Below, piece by piece: positions 6,513 to 15,390 of a DNA stretch of 64,000 nt. Numbering within the stretch: the stretch's first letter is position 1; the number at the start of each line of letters is the position of its first letter. Source of the stretch: Hydrogenophaga sp. NFH-34 (GTDB lineage Bacteria; Pseudomonadota; Gammaproteobacteria; Burkholderiales; Burkholderiaceae_C); contig NZ_JACBGE010000001.1 of the NCBI RefSeq assembly GCF_021401345.1, positions 62,001 through 126,000 of the forward strand. Direction: 5' to 3'. The translations under genes and the position numbers were made by a program. The notes beneath the pieces are model-generated. The model made no database searches. It had not been told where the DNA came from and saw only the letters and a list, made by a program, of their open reading frames with translations.

Positions 6513-9481
6513 CCGGTGGCAGCGGTCGCAATGGCCTGAACTTCCCCGCACCGACCTTGGCACTGCTGCGCCATAGGTAATCGCCGGTCAGGTTGATATG
6601 CTCCCACCCCAGCGGTGACAGATATTGCAGCAACGTGTCGTCCAGCGCCTTGCCGTGGGCACGCAAAGCACTGGTGGCACGCTCCAGATAGACCGTGTTC
6701 CACAACACGATGGCCGCCGTCACCAGATTGAGGCCGCTGGCCCGGTAGCGCTGCTGCTCAAAACTGCGGTCGCGGATTTCACCCAATCGGTAGAAGAAGA
6801 CCGCCCTGGCCAGCGCGTTGCGCGCCTCGCCCTTATTCAGCCCCGCATGGACGCGGCGGCGCAGCTCCACGCTTTGCAGCCAATCCAGAATGAACAGCGT
6901 GCGCTCGATGCGCCCCAGCTCGCGCAGGGCGACGGCCAAGCCGTTTTGGCGCGGATAGCTGCCGAGCTTGCGCAGCATCAGCGAGGCACGTCACCGTGCC
7001 CTGCTTGATCGAAGTGGCCAGCCGTAGGATTTCATCCCAATGAGCGCGAATAGCCTTGATGTTCAGCCTGTCGCTGCTAATCATCGGCTTGAGTGCATCG
7101 TAGGCAGTATCGCCCTTGGGAATGAACAGCTTGGTGTCGCCCAGGTCGCGGATGCGCGGCGCGAACCGGAATCCCAGAAAGTGCATCAGGCCGAACACAT
7201 GATCGGTGAAGCCCGCCGTGTCGGTGTAGTGTTCCTCGATACGCAAGTCAGACTCGTGGTACAGCAGGCCATCGAGCACATAGGTCGAGTCGCGCAAGCC
7301 GACGTTGACCACCTTAGCGCTGAAGGGCGCGTATTGGTCGGAGATATGGGTATAGAACGTCAGCCCAGGGCTACTTCCATACTTCGGATTGATATGCCCG
7401 GTGCTCTCTGCCTTGCTGCCGGTTCGGAAGTTCTGGCCGTCCGACGATGACGTGGTGCCGTCGCCCCAGTTTCCGGCGAAGGGTTGTCGAAACTGTGCGT
7501 TCACCAGCTCGGCCAGCGCCGTCGAATAGGTTTCGTCGCGAACGTGCCAGGCTTGCAGCCAAGACAGCTTGGCGTAGGTGGTGCCAGGGCAGGACTCGGC
7601 CATCTTGGTGAGCCCAAGATTGATACCATCAGCCAGAATCGTCGTCATCAGCAAGGTTTTGTCCTTGGCCGTGTCGCCGGTCTTCAGGTGTGTGAAGTGG
7701 CGCGTGAAGCCCGTCCATTCATCGACCTCCATCAGCAACTCGGTGATCTTGAGGTGCGGCAGCAACATCGCCGACTGGTCAATCAAGGCTTGCGCGGCGT
7801 CTGGCACCGCTGCGTCCAGCGGCGTGATCTTCAGGCCCGATGCAGTGGTGATGATGGCATCCGGTAAGTCGTTGGTCGCCGCCATGCGGTTGACTGTGGC
7901 GAGTTGCGCCTCCAATAATTCCAGTCGGTCATGCAGATATTGGTCGCAGTCGGTGGCCACGGCCAGTGGCAATTCGCTGGCCAGCTTCAGGGTGGCGAAC
8001 TTCTCGATCGGCACCAGGTATTCGTCGAAGTCCTTGAACTGGCGCGAACCCTGCACCCAAACATCACCAGAGCGCAGTGCGTTCTTCAGCTCCGACAGGG
8101 CGCATAACTCGTAGTAACGCCGGTCAATACCCTCGTCGGTCAGAACCAGCTTTGCCCAGCGCGGCTTGATGAATGCGGTTGGCGCATCGGCGGGCACCTT
8201 GCGCGCGCTGTCGCTGTTCATGCCGCGCAGCACGTCGATGGCATCGAGCACACCCTTGGCGGTGGGCGCGGCGCGCAGTTTGAGCACGTCCAGGAACTGC
8301 GGCGCATAGCGGCGCAGCGTGGCGTAACTCTCGCCGATATGGTGCAGGAAATCAAAATCGGCAGGCCGCGCCAGCGTTTGCGCCTCGGTGACGCTGGCGG
8401 CGAAGGTGTCCCACGGCATGACCGCTTCGATGGCGGCGAACGGATCGCCGCCGCTTTGTTTGGCTTCAATCAGCGCCTGACCGATGCGCCCATACATCCG
8501 CACCTTGTCGTTGATCGCCTTGCCGGAAGCCTGGAACTGCTGTTGATGCTTGTTCTTGGCCGCATTGAACAGCTTGCCGATGATGCGGTCGTGAAGGTCG
8601 ATGATTTCATCAGTGACGGTGGCCATGCCCTCGATGGCCAGTGCTACCAAGGTGGCGTAACGCCGCTGCGACTCGAACTTGGCCAGGTCGGCGGGCGTCA
8701 TCTGGCCGCCCTCGCGGGCGATCTTGAGCAAGCGGTTTTGGTGTACCTGCCGTTCGATGCCAGCAGGTAAGTCAAGCGCCTGCCAGGCTTTGAGGCGTTC
8801 GATGTGTTCAAGCATGTGGCGCGAGTTCGGCTTGGCGGGCGATTGGCGCAGCCACGCTAGCCACGTCATTTTGCTACCATCCTTGCGCTTGAGCAGTTCG
8901 TCCAGGCGCTGGCGATGGACAGGTATCAAGGAATCGGCCAATGCCGCATGGATGCTCCGGTTGGCACGGGTAATGGCCTCGGCGCTTGCGCGCTCGATGG
9001 CATTCATGGCGGGTAGGATGATGCTCTGCCGCCGCAGGTTTTCAACAAGGGTGCTGGCCAGCACAATGCCTTTGTCTGTTTACAAGGCCAGTTCGGTCAA
9101 TGTATGCACTGCTTGCCGGTAGTGACTCATGGTGAAGGGCTTGAATCCAAACACCGTTTGCAGCTCGACCAAGTGCTCCCGCCGTGTCTGCTCGCGCTGG
9201 CCGTAATCGTTCCAGCTTTCCACCGGCACCTTGAGTTGTGCGGCCACCATGCGCAGCAGGGGCGGAAATGGAGGTTCATCGACGCCCAAGAAGATGCCAG
9301 GGAATCGCAAGTAGCAAAGCTGCACGGCGAAGCCCAATCGATTCGCGGCGCCGCGACGCTGACGGATCACCGACAGGTCGGTTTCGTTGAACGTGTAGTG
9401 CCGTATCAGTTCGTCTTTGGCATCTGGCAGTGCCAGCAGACTTTCGCGCTCGGTGGCGGACAGGATTGAGCGGCGTGGCAT
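6508..9481 (-). pseudogene. tnpA: Tn21-type transposase TnpA, interrupted
   Basis: Reads as an almost complete Tn21-like DDE transposase of roughly 990 codons from MPRRSILSATERES to LRPLPPA. Two lesions break it. Codon 134, expected CAA (Gln, in TELALQTDKG), is TAA at 9082-9080. One extra base near 6985-6991 shifts the frame within KQGTVT...LMLRKLGS, about 160 codons from the end. A GTG at 9064 could restart translation but would lack the N-terminal DNA-binding part, and the frameshift would still remove the C-terminus with the last catalytic residue. Movement would need transposase supplied in trans. A sequencing error could explain the frameshift but less easily the nonsense codon. Confidence 0.93.
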
Positions 9482-9483
9482 GG

Positions 9484-10041
9484 TCAGTCTTCCCGCAGGT
9501 ACTGATACAAGGTTTCGCGGCTGATGCCGAAGTCACGGGCCACCAAGGTTTTTTGGTCGCCTGCCGCAACTCGCCGTTTCAACTCGGCAATTTGTTCGCT
9601 GTTCAGCGATTTCTTTCGTCCCCGGTAGGCACCGCGCTGCTTGGCCAGCACGATTCCCTCGCGCTGACGTTCGCGGATCAGGGCGCGCTCGAACTCAGCA
9701 AAGGCTCCCATGACCGACAGCATCAGATTGGCCATCGGTGAGTCCTCGCCGGTGAACGTCAGCCCTTCTTTGACGAACTCCATGCGCACGCCCCGTTGTG
9801 TCAGCCCTTGGACGATGCGGCGCAGGTCATCAAGGTTGCGTGCCAACCTGTCCATGCTATGCACCACCACGGTGTCGCCCTCGCGGACGAAGGCCAGCAG
9901 CCTTTCAAGTTCGGGACGTTGTGTGTCCTTGCCTGAAGCCTTATCGGTGAATACCTTGCCGACTTCTATTTGTTCCAGTTGTCGATCAGGATTCTGGTCG
10001 AAGCTGCTGACGCGGACGTAGCCGATACGTTGACCTTGCAA
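9484..10041 (-). CDS. tnpR: Tn3-family resolvase TnpR (serine recombinase)
   Basis: Resolves cointegrates at res. From a TTG start at 10041, preceded by GGAGG, it encodes 185 residues, the usual Tn21 TnpR size; the reading frame extends further upstream but without homology. The catalytic domain begins QGQRIGYVRVSSFDQN with the active Ser in RVSS, then HSMDRLARNLDDL and GAFAEFERALIRERQ. The C-terminal helix-turn-helix is DFGISRETLYQYL. It appears intact, unlike tnpA, which it follows by 2 bp on the same strand. Confidence 0.93.
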   Translation of the reverse strand: MQGQRIGYVRVSSFDQNPDRQLEQIEVGKVFTDKASGKDTQRPELERLLAFVREGDTVVVHSMDRLARNLDDLRRIVQGLTQRGVRMEFVKEGLTFTGEDSPMANLMLSVMGAFAEFERALIRERQREGIVLAKQRGAYRGRKKSLNSEQIAELKRRVAAGDQKTLVARDFGISRETLYQYLRED

Positions 10042-10153
10042 GATGCCTCCAAAGGTAAAAATGTCAGGATGAAATCTATTACCCTTGGCTGAATGTGTCA
10101 ATAAATATAAATTCACACTCTACTCTGACGTTGTTTGTGCTCAACATCTGACA
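10042..10153. promoter_or_regulatory. res site region of the Tn21-type transposon (split by insertion)
   Basis: The AT-rich stretch upstream of tnpR, where Tn3-family res subsites and the tnpR promoter lie. It contains TGTCAG, TGTGTCA and CTGACA half-site-like words. The Tn402-type element inserted at its outer edge, so most of res is likely intact. Confidence 0.7.
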
Positions 10154-10158
10154 TCAGG

Positions 10159-10183
10159 TGTCGTTTTCAGAAGACGACTGCAC
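10159..10183 (+). repeat. 25-bp terminal inverted repeat, IRi side of the Tn402-type element
   Basis: TGTCGTTTTCAGAAGACG followed by ACTGCAC. By the family's usual layout the cargo-proximal end is IRi. Confidence 0.93.
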
Positions 10184-10309
10184 GTAAGTTTAGAAGTGGG
10201 CTGCACTAACAATGCCGCATGTGAAGATGGCGCCAAGAACCATGTCGCAATCAGTCAAAACGTTCTACCGCCGCCTCAGGTTACGTTGCCAAGGCCATTG
10301 TGTGCTGCC

Positions 10310-11560
10310 TTACACCGCCTCCAGCACGAGCAGCTCAGCCACCGTCTGCCTTCGTCGAATAAGCCGGGGCTCACCATTTTCCATCAGCACTTCGGCAATC
10401 AGCGGGCGCGCGTTGTAGTTCGATGACATGGAGGCGCCATACGCACCGGTGTCGTGCAACACCAGAAGATCTCCCACCTGCGCCTGCGGCAAGGACCGGT
10501 GCAACACCACGCCACCTTCTCCCTGCGTAAACACATCTCCCGACTCGCACAGAGGTCCGGCAACCACCGTGTCAAACTGCAGGCCATTAACCGCTGTGCC
10601 ATCAGAGTGGATCAACTCCATGCCGTGGTAGGCGCCGTATAGGGCCGGGCGAGCCAGATCACTGAAGCCGGCGTCCACCATCACAAAATGGTTGGCGCCC
10701 TGTTGCTTCGTGGCGCGTACCTCGGTGACCAGCACGCCGGACTCCGCCATTAAATAACGGCCCGGTTCTATTTCCAGTTTCACTGGGTGCTCCAGCAGCC
10801 GTTCCACGGCATGGCGCGCTGCATCCCATAATGAAAAGTAGTGCGCCGTATCAATCGTGGGTTCACCGGCCTGGTAGGGAACGGACAGACCGCCGCCCGC
10901 GGAGATGGCGTGCAGGTCCAAACCCTGCGTATTCACTACCTCTACCAGCTTCAGCATGGCACCGCACACTTCCTGCAAGTGCGCGTAGTCCACGCCTGAG
11001 CCGATGTGCATGTGCAGGCCCTGCAAGGCCAGGCCGTTGGACTTGATCTTTTCGCAGGCGCGTACCAGGTCGCCATGCCAGATGCCATGCTTGCTATGCT
11101 CGCCACCGGTATTTGTTTTCTTGGAATGGCCATGCCCGAAACCTGGGTTGATGCGTAGCCACACCGGGTGCCCTGGGTTGACCGCACCCAATTGGTCCAG
11201 CATGTCCATGGAGCCACAGTTCACGGGAATATTGAGTTCCACCACGCGCGCAAGCGTAGCGCGGTCCAGCAGATCGGCCGTGAACACGATGTCTGCGTGC
11301 CCGTTGTGCAAGCCCGGCGTAAAACCACCAGCCAACGCGCGTTCGATTTCACCCAAAGACACCGAGTCCACTACTGCGCCCTGTCGTTTCATGAGGCGAA
11401 GGATGTGTGTATTGGAGTTGGCTTTCTGAGCGAAACGCACTACGTCAAACAACCGCAGAGCGGCAATCTGGCGCGTAATGGTGTCGGCATCATAGATCCA
11501 CAGCGGGGTACCGAACTGCTGGGCCAAAGGAGCGATGGTAGCGGGAGTAAAAGGGTTCAT
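10310..11560 (-). CDS. lysA: Diaminopimelate decarboxylase LysA
   Basis: Last step of lysine synthesis: meso-diaminopimelate to L-lysine plus CO2, with pyridoxal phosphate. 416 residues, matching enterobacterial LysA (about 420). The PLP lysine is K46 in RFAQKANSN. HIGSG, the glycine-rich AGGGLSVPY, EIEPGRYL, the CESGD motif and YGASMSSNYN are all present, so it should be active. It lies on the minus strand, divergent from lysR, the same arrangement as in enterobacteria. As transposon cargo it is unusual; base composition looks less GC-rich than its surroundings. Confidence 0.95.
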   Translation of the reverse strand: MNPFTPATIAPLAQQFGTPLWIYDADTITRQIAALRLFDVVRFAQKANSNTHILRLMKRQGAVVDSVSLGEIERALAGGFTPGLHNGHADIVFTADLLDRATLARVVELNIPVNCGSMDMLDQLGAVNPGHPVWLRINPGFGHGHSKKTNTGGEHSKHGIWHGDLVRACEKIKSNGLALQGLHMHIGSGVDYAHLQEVCGAMLKLVEVVNTQGLDLHAISAGGGLSVPYQAGEPTIDTAHYFSLWDAARHAVERLLEHPVKLEIEPGRYLMAESGVLVTEVRATKQQGANHFVMVDAGFSDLARPALYGAYHGMELIHSDGTAVNGLQFDTVVAGPLCESGDVFTQGEGGVVLHRSLPQAQVGDLLVLHDTGAYGASMSSNYNARPLIAEVLMENGEPRLIRRRQTVAELLVLEAV

Positions 11561-11629
11561 GGATGGATGATCCCCTTCATGGTCAATTCAATCAATGCTA
11601 TTCTTGTCTGGCATCTATCCAATATTGAT
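11561..11629. promoter_or_regulatory. lysA-lysR divergent regulatory region
   Basis: 69-bp AT-rich gap. ATCAAT at 11591-11596 and ATTGAT at 11624-11629 form inverted half-sites of the kind LysR-type proteins use. LysR activation of lysA in response to diaminopimelate and lysine is known for this gene pair; the exact sites here are inferred. Confidence 0.5.
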
Positions 11630-12538
11630 ATGAATTTAACTCATCGCCAGCTGACAATGTTTCGCGCCATCATGCTGCACGGCAACCTGGGGCGTGCGGC
11701 TGACGCGTGCGCGTCAAGCCAGCCCACTTTGAGTCGCGAGCTGGGTCGTCTGGAGCAGTTACTGGGGTTTAACCTTTTTGACCGGGTGCGGGGCCGATTA
11801 CGACCTACCGTGCGGGCACTTGCGCTGATGCAGGAAGTAGAACGCTCGTTTATAGGCTTGGAACAGATCGCAGCGCGCGCCAGCGAATTGCGCACGCAAT
11901 CGACAGGTCGCTTGCGCATTGCGTGTTTGCCGGCATTGGCCCATGCCTTGGTACCCCGCGCACTGGTATATCTCTCACAGGCACATCCTGAACTAGGGGT
12001 CAGCGTGCATCCCTTAGAGTCGCCCTGGCTGGAGCAAGCCATGAGTGAACAGCGTTTTGACCTGGGACTGAGTGAGACCCAAGAGGCACCTGCGGGAGTT
12101 GCCTTGCAGCCCTTACTGAAAGTCAATGAAGTGGCTGTTTTGCCACGTGATCACAGCCTGTGCCGCAAGGCGCGACTGCAACCACTCGAATTTACAGGCG
12201 AGCGCTTCATCAGTCTCGCGGTTGGCGACCCGTATCGAACCGCCATTGATGCGATGTTCGAGGACGCTAAAGTACATCGCGCAACCCTGTTTGAAACCAC
12301 GAGCGCAGTGGCTGTCTGCGCCATGGTGCGTCAGGGCCTGGGTGTTGCCATCGTAAACCCGTTCACCGCACTGGAACTCAGCGGACCGGACCTAGTAGTG
12401 CGGCCGCTTAGCGTTGCCATCGGTTACCAGGTGAATATGCTTCTTCCGGACATCGCAGCTCCGCACCCCCTGCAGGGCGTTCTCGCAGACACCGTCCGCA
12501 AAGCTTGTGCCGCCTTGAACCACCATCTCTCGCTATGA
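11630..12538 (+). CDS. lysR: LysR, transcriptional activator of lysA
   Basis: 302-residue LysR-type regulator from the ATG at 11630. The N-terminal helix-turn-helix is MNLTHRQLTMFRAIMLHGNLGRAADACASSQPTLSRELGRLE, followed by the linker helix and a periplasmic-binding-like effector domain (GRLRIACLPALAHALVPRAL). Divergence from lysA identifies it as the dedicated activator. It is probably self-repressing, like other LysR-type proteins with a shared promoter. The pair is self-contained, as expected of mobile cargo. Confidence 0.9.
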   Translation: MNLTHRQLTMFRAIMLHGNLGRAADACASSQPTLSRELGRLEQLLGFNLFDRVRGRLRPTVRALALMQEVERSFIGLEQIAARASELRTQSTGRLRIACLPALAHALVPRALVYLSQAHPELGVSVHPLESPWLEQAMSEQRFDLGLSETQEAPAGVALQPLLKVNEVAVLPRDHSLCRKARLQPLEFTGERFISLAVGDPYRTAIDAMFEDAKVHRATLFETTSAVAVCAMVRQGLGVAIVNPFTALELSGPDLVVRPLSVAIGYQVNMLLPDIAAPHPLQGVLADTVRKACAALNHHLSL

Positions 12539-12583
12539 GTTCCATAGCTGGTCGGCCTTATGATTTCTTGTGGATGATGATGG

Positions 12584-13198
12584 CTAGGTTCGCGACAGCA
12601 ACTTCGCTCCATCGGGGCGCAAGTCCCCCTTGGGTGAAATATGCCGGTACAGAGTCTGCCGGGTGATGCCGAGTTCCCGACATAGATCGCCGACCTTGGT
12701 TTCCGGCTGCCCCATCGCAGCCATCGCCAGACGCAGTTTGGCGGCGGTCATTTTGAACGGCCGGCCGCCTTTTCGACCGCGCGCCCGTGCCGACGCCAAG
12801 CCTGCAATGGTGCGCTCGGCGATCAACTCGCGCTCGAACTCTGCCAACGCCGCAAAGATGCCGAAAACCAGCTTGCCGGCGGCCGTCGTGGTGTCGATGG
12901 CCGCGCCGTGGCCGGTCAATACCTTGAGGCCAATGCCGCGTGCGGTAAGGTCGTGCACTGTGTTGATGAGGTGGCGCAAGTCACGCCCGAGCCGGTCCAG
13001 TTTCCACACCACCAGCGTGTCGCCTGGTCGGAGCGCCTTCAGGCAGCTCACCAAGCCTGGCCGGTCCTCGCGCTTGCCTGATGCTTGGTCTTCATAAAAA
13101 TGTACCGGATCGACTCCGGCGGCAACCAGCGCATCGCGCTGCAAGTCAGTCGCCTGGGAGCCGTCCGCTTTCGATACCCGCATGTAGCCAATCAGCAT
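12584..13198 (-). CDS. tniR: TniR (TniC) serine resolvase of the Tn402-type element
   Basis: 204-residue serine recombinase resolving tni cointegrates. The N-terminus MLIGYMRVSKADGS has the catalytic Ser, followed by KLDRLGRDLRHL, the FAALAEFERELIAERT helix and a C-terminal helix-turn-helix (LGITRQTLYRHI). It lies last in the tni set with its res just upstream, the family's usual layout. Appears intact. Confidence 0.93.
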   Translation of the reverse strand: MLIGYMRVSKADGSQATDLQRDALVAAGVDPVHFYEDQASGKREDRPGLVSCLKALRPGDTLVVWKLDRLGRDLRHLINTVHDLTARGIGLKVLTGHGAAIDTTTAAGKLVFGIFAALAEFERELIAERTIAGLASARARGRKGGRPFKMTAAKLRLAMAAMGQPETKVGDLCRELGITRQTLYRHISPKGDLRPDGAKLLSRT

Positions 13199-13258
13199 GT
13201 CGCACTTGTCAAATATACGTTCGATTATGTGACAGTGTGATCCAGAAAGTTATGGCCG
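13199..13258. promoter_or_regulatory. res site of the Tn402-type element
   Basis: Between tniR and tniQ. TGTCA at 13207-13211 and TGACA at 13230-13234 are the arms of a 28-bp inverted repeat, the size of resolvase subsite I. Further TGTCA/TGTC words follow into the tniQ end, as in a three-subsite res. Confidence 0.75.
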
Positions 13259-14476
13259 TCAAAAATTGTCACTTAACCCGTCATTCTGTCTAAGGCATGC
13301 AAAGGGTCCGTCAGGCATATAATGTGACAGAAATTCTGGAGGGATGCCCTCCTTTACAAACGTGACGCGCAAGCGCTCCAGCGACTCGGGGTCATGCCGT
13401 CCATAGGATGCGAGCGCGAACAGTGAGCGGGCGGTTTCGGGGTTGTGTCGCGCCTCGACAATGGCATCGCCGATTGCTTTGACGGCTTGCTGCCAATGAT
13501 TGATCGGCTCGGTTTTCTGCACAACCGCTGGCAGGCCATTGGTGAACCCGGTCAACGGCTCTGGCAGGAACAGCACAGCCTGTTCCCCGCGCGGACTCAG
13601 CACCTTCGATTCGATCAGGTCGATGGCGATGGCCGCCGCCTCCAGCATCTGCAACTGTATCGTCGGGTCCAGAATCTCGTAGGGATGCCAAAGACTTTGC
13701 CCGGCGCGTAGCGGATGGCCGCAGCGCTCCCAGATATAGCGAATACTGCCGGCGCAAGTCCCGCAATGCGAGAGCGGGGTATTCAGCTCATCAAGCAGGG
13801 TGCGCAGCAACCGAAACCAGAGGCCGGCATGGATGCGTCGACGCGGCAATTCCACATACCCCAGCGTCAGCGCCTGCCAGGTACGCCGGTCCATCGTCGC
13901 GATGGCGTCGTTGGCTGGGCGCGGCGAAGCGTCGGCGTTCTCCCAGCCGAGAAAACGCCCCGGTACGCCCCAATAGGATTCCAGCCAGCAGCCATGCAGC
14001 GGACAGCTCAGCATCAGGGGCAGCTTCCAGGCGAGTAACACAGCTTGATCCGTTGGGTTATTCAGACAGAGCGGGCAGGCCCGATGGATTGACCGGCCGG
14101 GCAGCCACGCGCGCCAGCTCGTGATCGATCTCGTCTTGCGCTTGCGCTTCGGCAGCAATACCGAGAACTGGAACGCATAGGTTTCCAGGGCGGCCGGAGC
14201 ACGGTCGTCGAGGCTGTCCAGCAGCCACGGCACCCAGCCGGCGACGCTCATGCCGCGCAGCCGGTCCAGCTCGATGCCGCTTCGCTGGGAGAGCATCGTC
14301 AGCAGCGCCAGTGGTGGTGCGGTGTCCAGATCATCGGCCTGGCCGTGCCCGAGATCGTGTTCCAGCAGGTCGAGCATATCCATCTGATAGCAGGCGGCGA
14401 CGCGATTGAGCCATGAGGACAGGGCTTCGCCTTCTCTGGGAGCTGGATGCAGCGGCCAGCGTGGAGCCGATTTCAC
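13259..14476 (-). CDS. tniQ: TniQ transposition protein
   Basis: 405 residues from a GTG start that overlaps the tniB stop (GTGA). Begins MKSAPRWPLHPAPREGEALSSWLNRVA, the typical TniQ start; a much longer frame upstream runs antisense through other genes and is not real. Cysteine pairs suited to zinc binding are present: CPLCLNN, CPLHGCW and HCGTCAG. TniQ links target selection to the TniAB transposase. It appears full length. Confidence 0.93.
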   Translation of the reverse strand: MKSAPRWPLHPAPREGEALSSWLNRVAACYQMDMLDLLEHDLGHGQADDLDTAPPLALLTMLSQRSGIELDRLRGMSVAGWVPWLLDSLDDRAPAALETYAFQFSVLLPKRKRKTRSITSWRAWLPGRSIHRACPLCLNNPTDQAVLLAWKLPLMLSCPLHGCWLESYWGVPGRFLGWENADASPRPANDAIATMDRRTWQALTLGYVELPRRRIHAGLWFRLLRTLLDELNTPLSHCGTCAGSIRYIWERCGHPLRAGQSLWHPYEILDPTIQLQMLEAAAIAIDLIESKVLSPRGEQAVLFLPEPLTGFTNGLPAVVQKTEPINHWQQAVKAIGDAIVEARHNPETARSLFALASYGRHDPESLERLRVTFVKEGIPPEFLSHYMPDGPFACLRQNDGLSDNF

Positions 14477-15390
14477 ATCAGTTCCTGCTCGAACTGCCGA
14501 CGCCGCTCGCTGGGGCCGGTGTAATCGGCCATGCTCAGCGTGCGATGGTTGATCGCTTCCTCGCCGCTCTCCACGGCGGCGAGGGCTGCCGCCATCAGCA
14601 AGTGCGTCAGTTCGCCGATGGTGCCTTCGCTGCGTGTGAGCAGGTAGCGGGCCATGTCCAGCGTGGCAATCGACGAGGGGCGCCGCAGTGGAAGCGAAGC
14701 GGCGAAGCTGGCGAGCAGTGAGCAGCAATCGTCGTTGGCCTCCCACACCGGCAGCATCATCGGCTCGAACCGATTTTCCAACTGGTCATCCGAGCGAATG
14801 GCGAGGTAGGCGTCGCGCGTGCCGACCCCGACCAGCGGGATACGTAGTTCGTTGCCGAGGAAGCGCAGCAGGTTGAGGAATTCCCGGCGGTTGACGCTGT
14901 TGCCGGCCAGGACGTTGTGCAGCTCGTCGATCACCAGCATGCGCACGCCGACCTTGCGCAGCAAGGCCAGCGCCAGTTGCTCCATTTCCGGCAGCCGTGG
15001 GCGCGGGCGCAGTGGCGCGCCCATCGCGGCGAGCAGTGCGACGTAGAAGCGGATCACCGACGGCTCGGACGGCATCTGCACGACCAGCACCGGGATGTGC
15101 TCCTGGTCGGCATCAGCACTGGCCGGATGTGTGCGCCGGAATTTCTCGACGATCATCGACTTGCCGTTGTTGGTTGGGCCGACCAGCAGCAAGTTGGGCA
15201 TGCGTTGCTTATTCGGCCACGCATACAGGGTTTCCAGCCGGTTCAATGCCTCGATTGCGCGTGGATAGCCAATCCAGCGGTCGGCGCGAAAGCGCTGGAT
15301 GCGCTCGTCCGCCGGCAGCCGAGCCAGCCCCTGCGCTGCCGACAGGAGGTGGGACAGGTCGATGATGGGATATTCGTCCACGGCTACCAT
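14473..15390 (-). CDS. tniB: TniB, ATP-dependent target-selection protein
   Basis: AAA+ ATPase related to TnsC, about 302-305 residues. Walker A is GPTNNGKS and the Walker B-like stretch is MLVIDELHNVL. Start codon ATG at 15390 or GTG nine bases later (VDEYPII); either overlaps or abuts the tniA end, so the genes are coupled. It works with TniA to choose and activate the target DNA. Confidence 0.93.
   Translation of the reverse strand: MVAVDEYPIIDLSHLLSAAQGLARLPADERIQRFRADRWIGYPRAIEALNRLETLYAWPNKQRMPNLLLVGPTNNGKSMIVEKFRRTHPASADADQEHIPVLVVQMPSEPSVIRFYVALLAAMGAPLRPRPRLPEMEQLALALLRKVGVRMLVIDELHNVLAGNSVNRREFLNLLRFLGNELRIPLVGVGTRDAYLAIRSDDQLENRFEPMMLPVWEANDDCCSLLASFAASLPLRRPSSIATLDMARYLLTRSEGTIGELTHLLMAAALAAVESGEEAINHRTLSMADYTGPSERRRQFEQELM

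Noticed and set aside
9064..9082. Frameshift in tnpA near 9070
   Set aside because: The two halves are in the same frame. The break is a single Gln-to-stop change (CAA to TAA), so I call it a nonsense mutation.
13259..14746. TniQ as a 495-residue protein
   Set aside because: The first 90 codons lie antisense-like within tniB and show no TniQ similarity. The GTG at 14476 gives the family's usual 405 residues.
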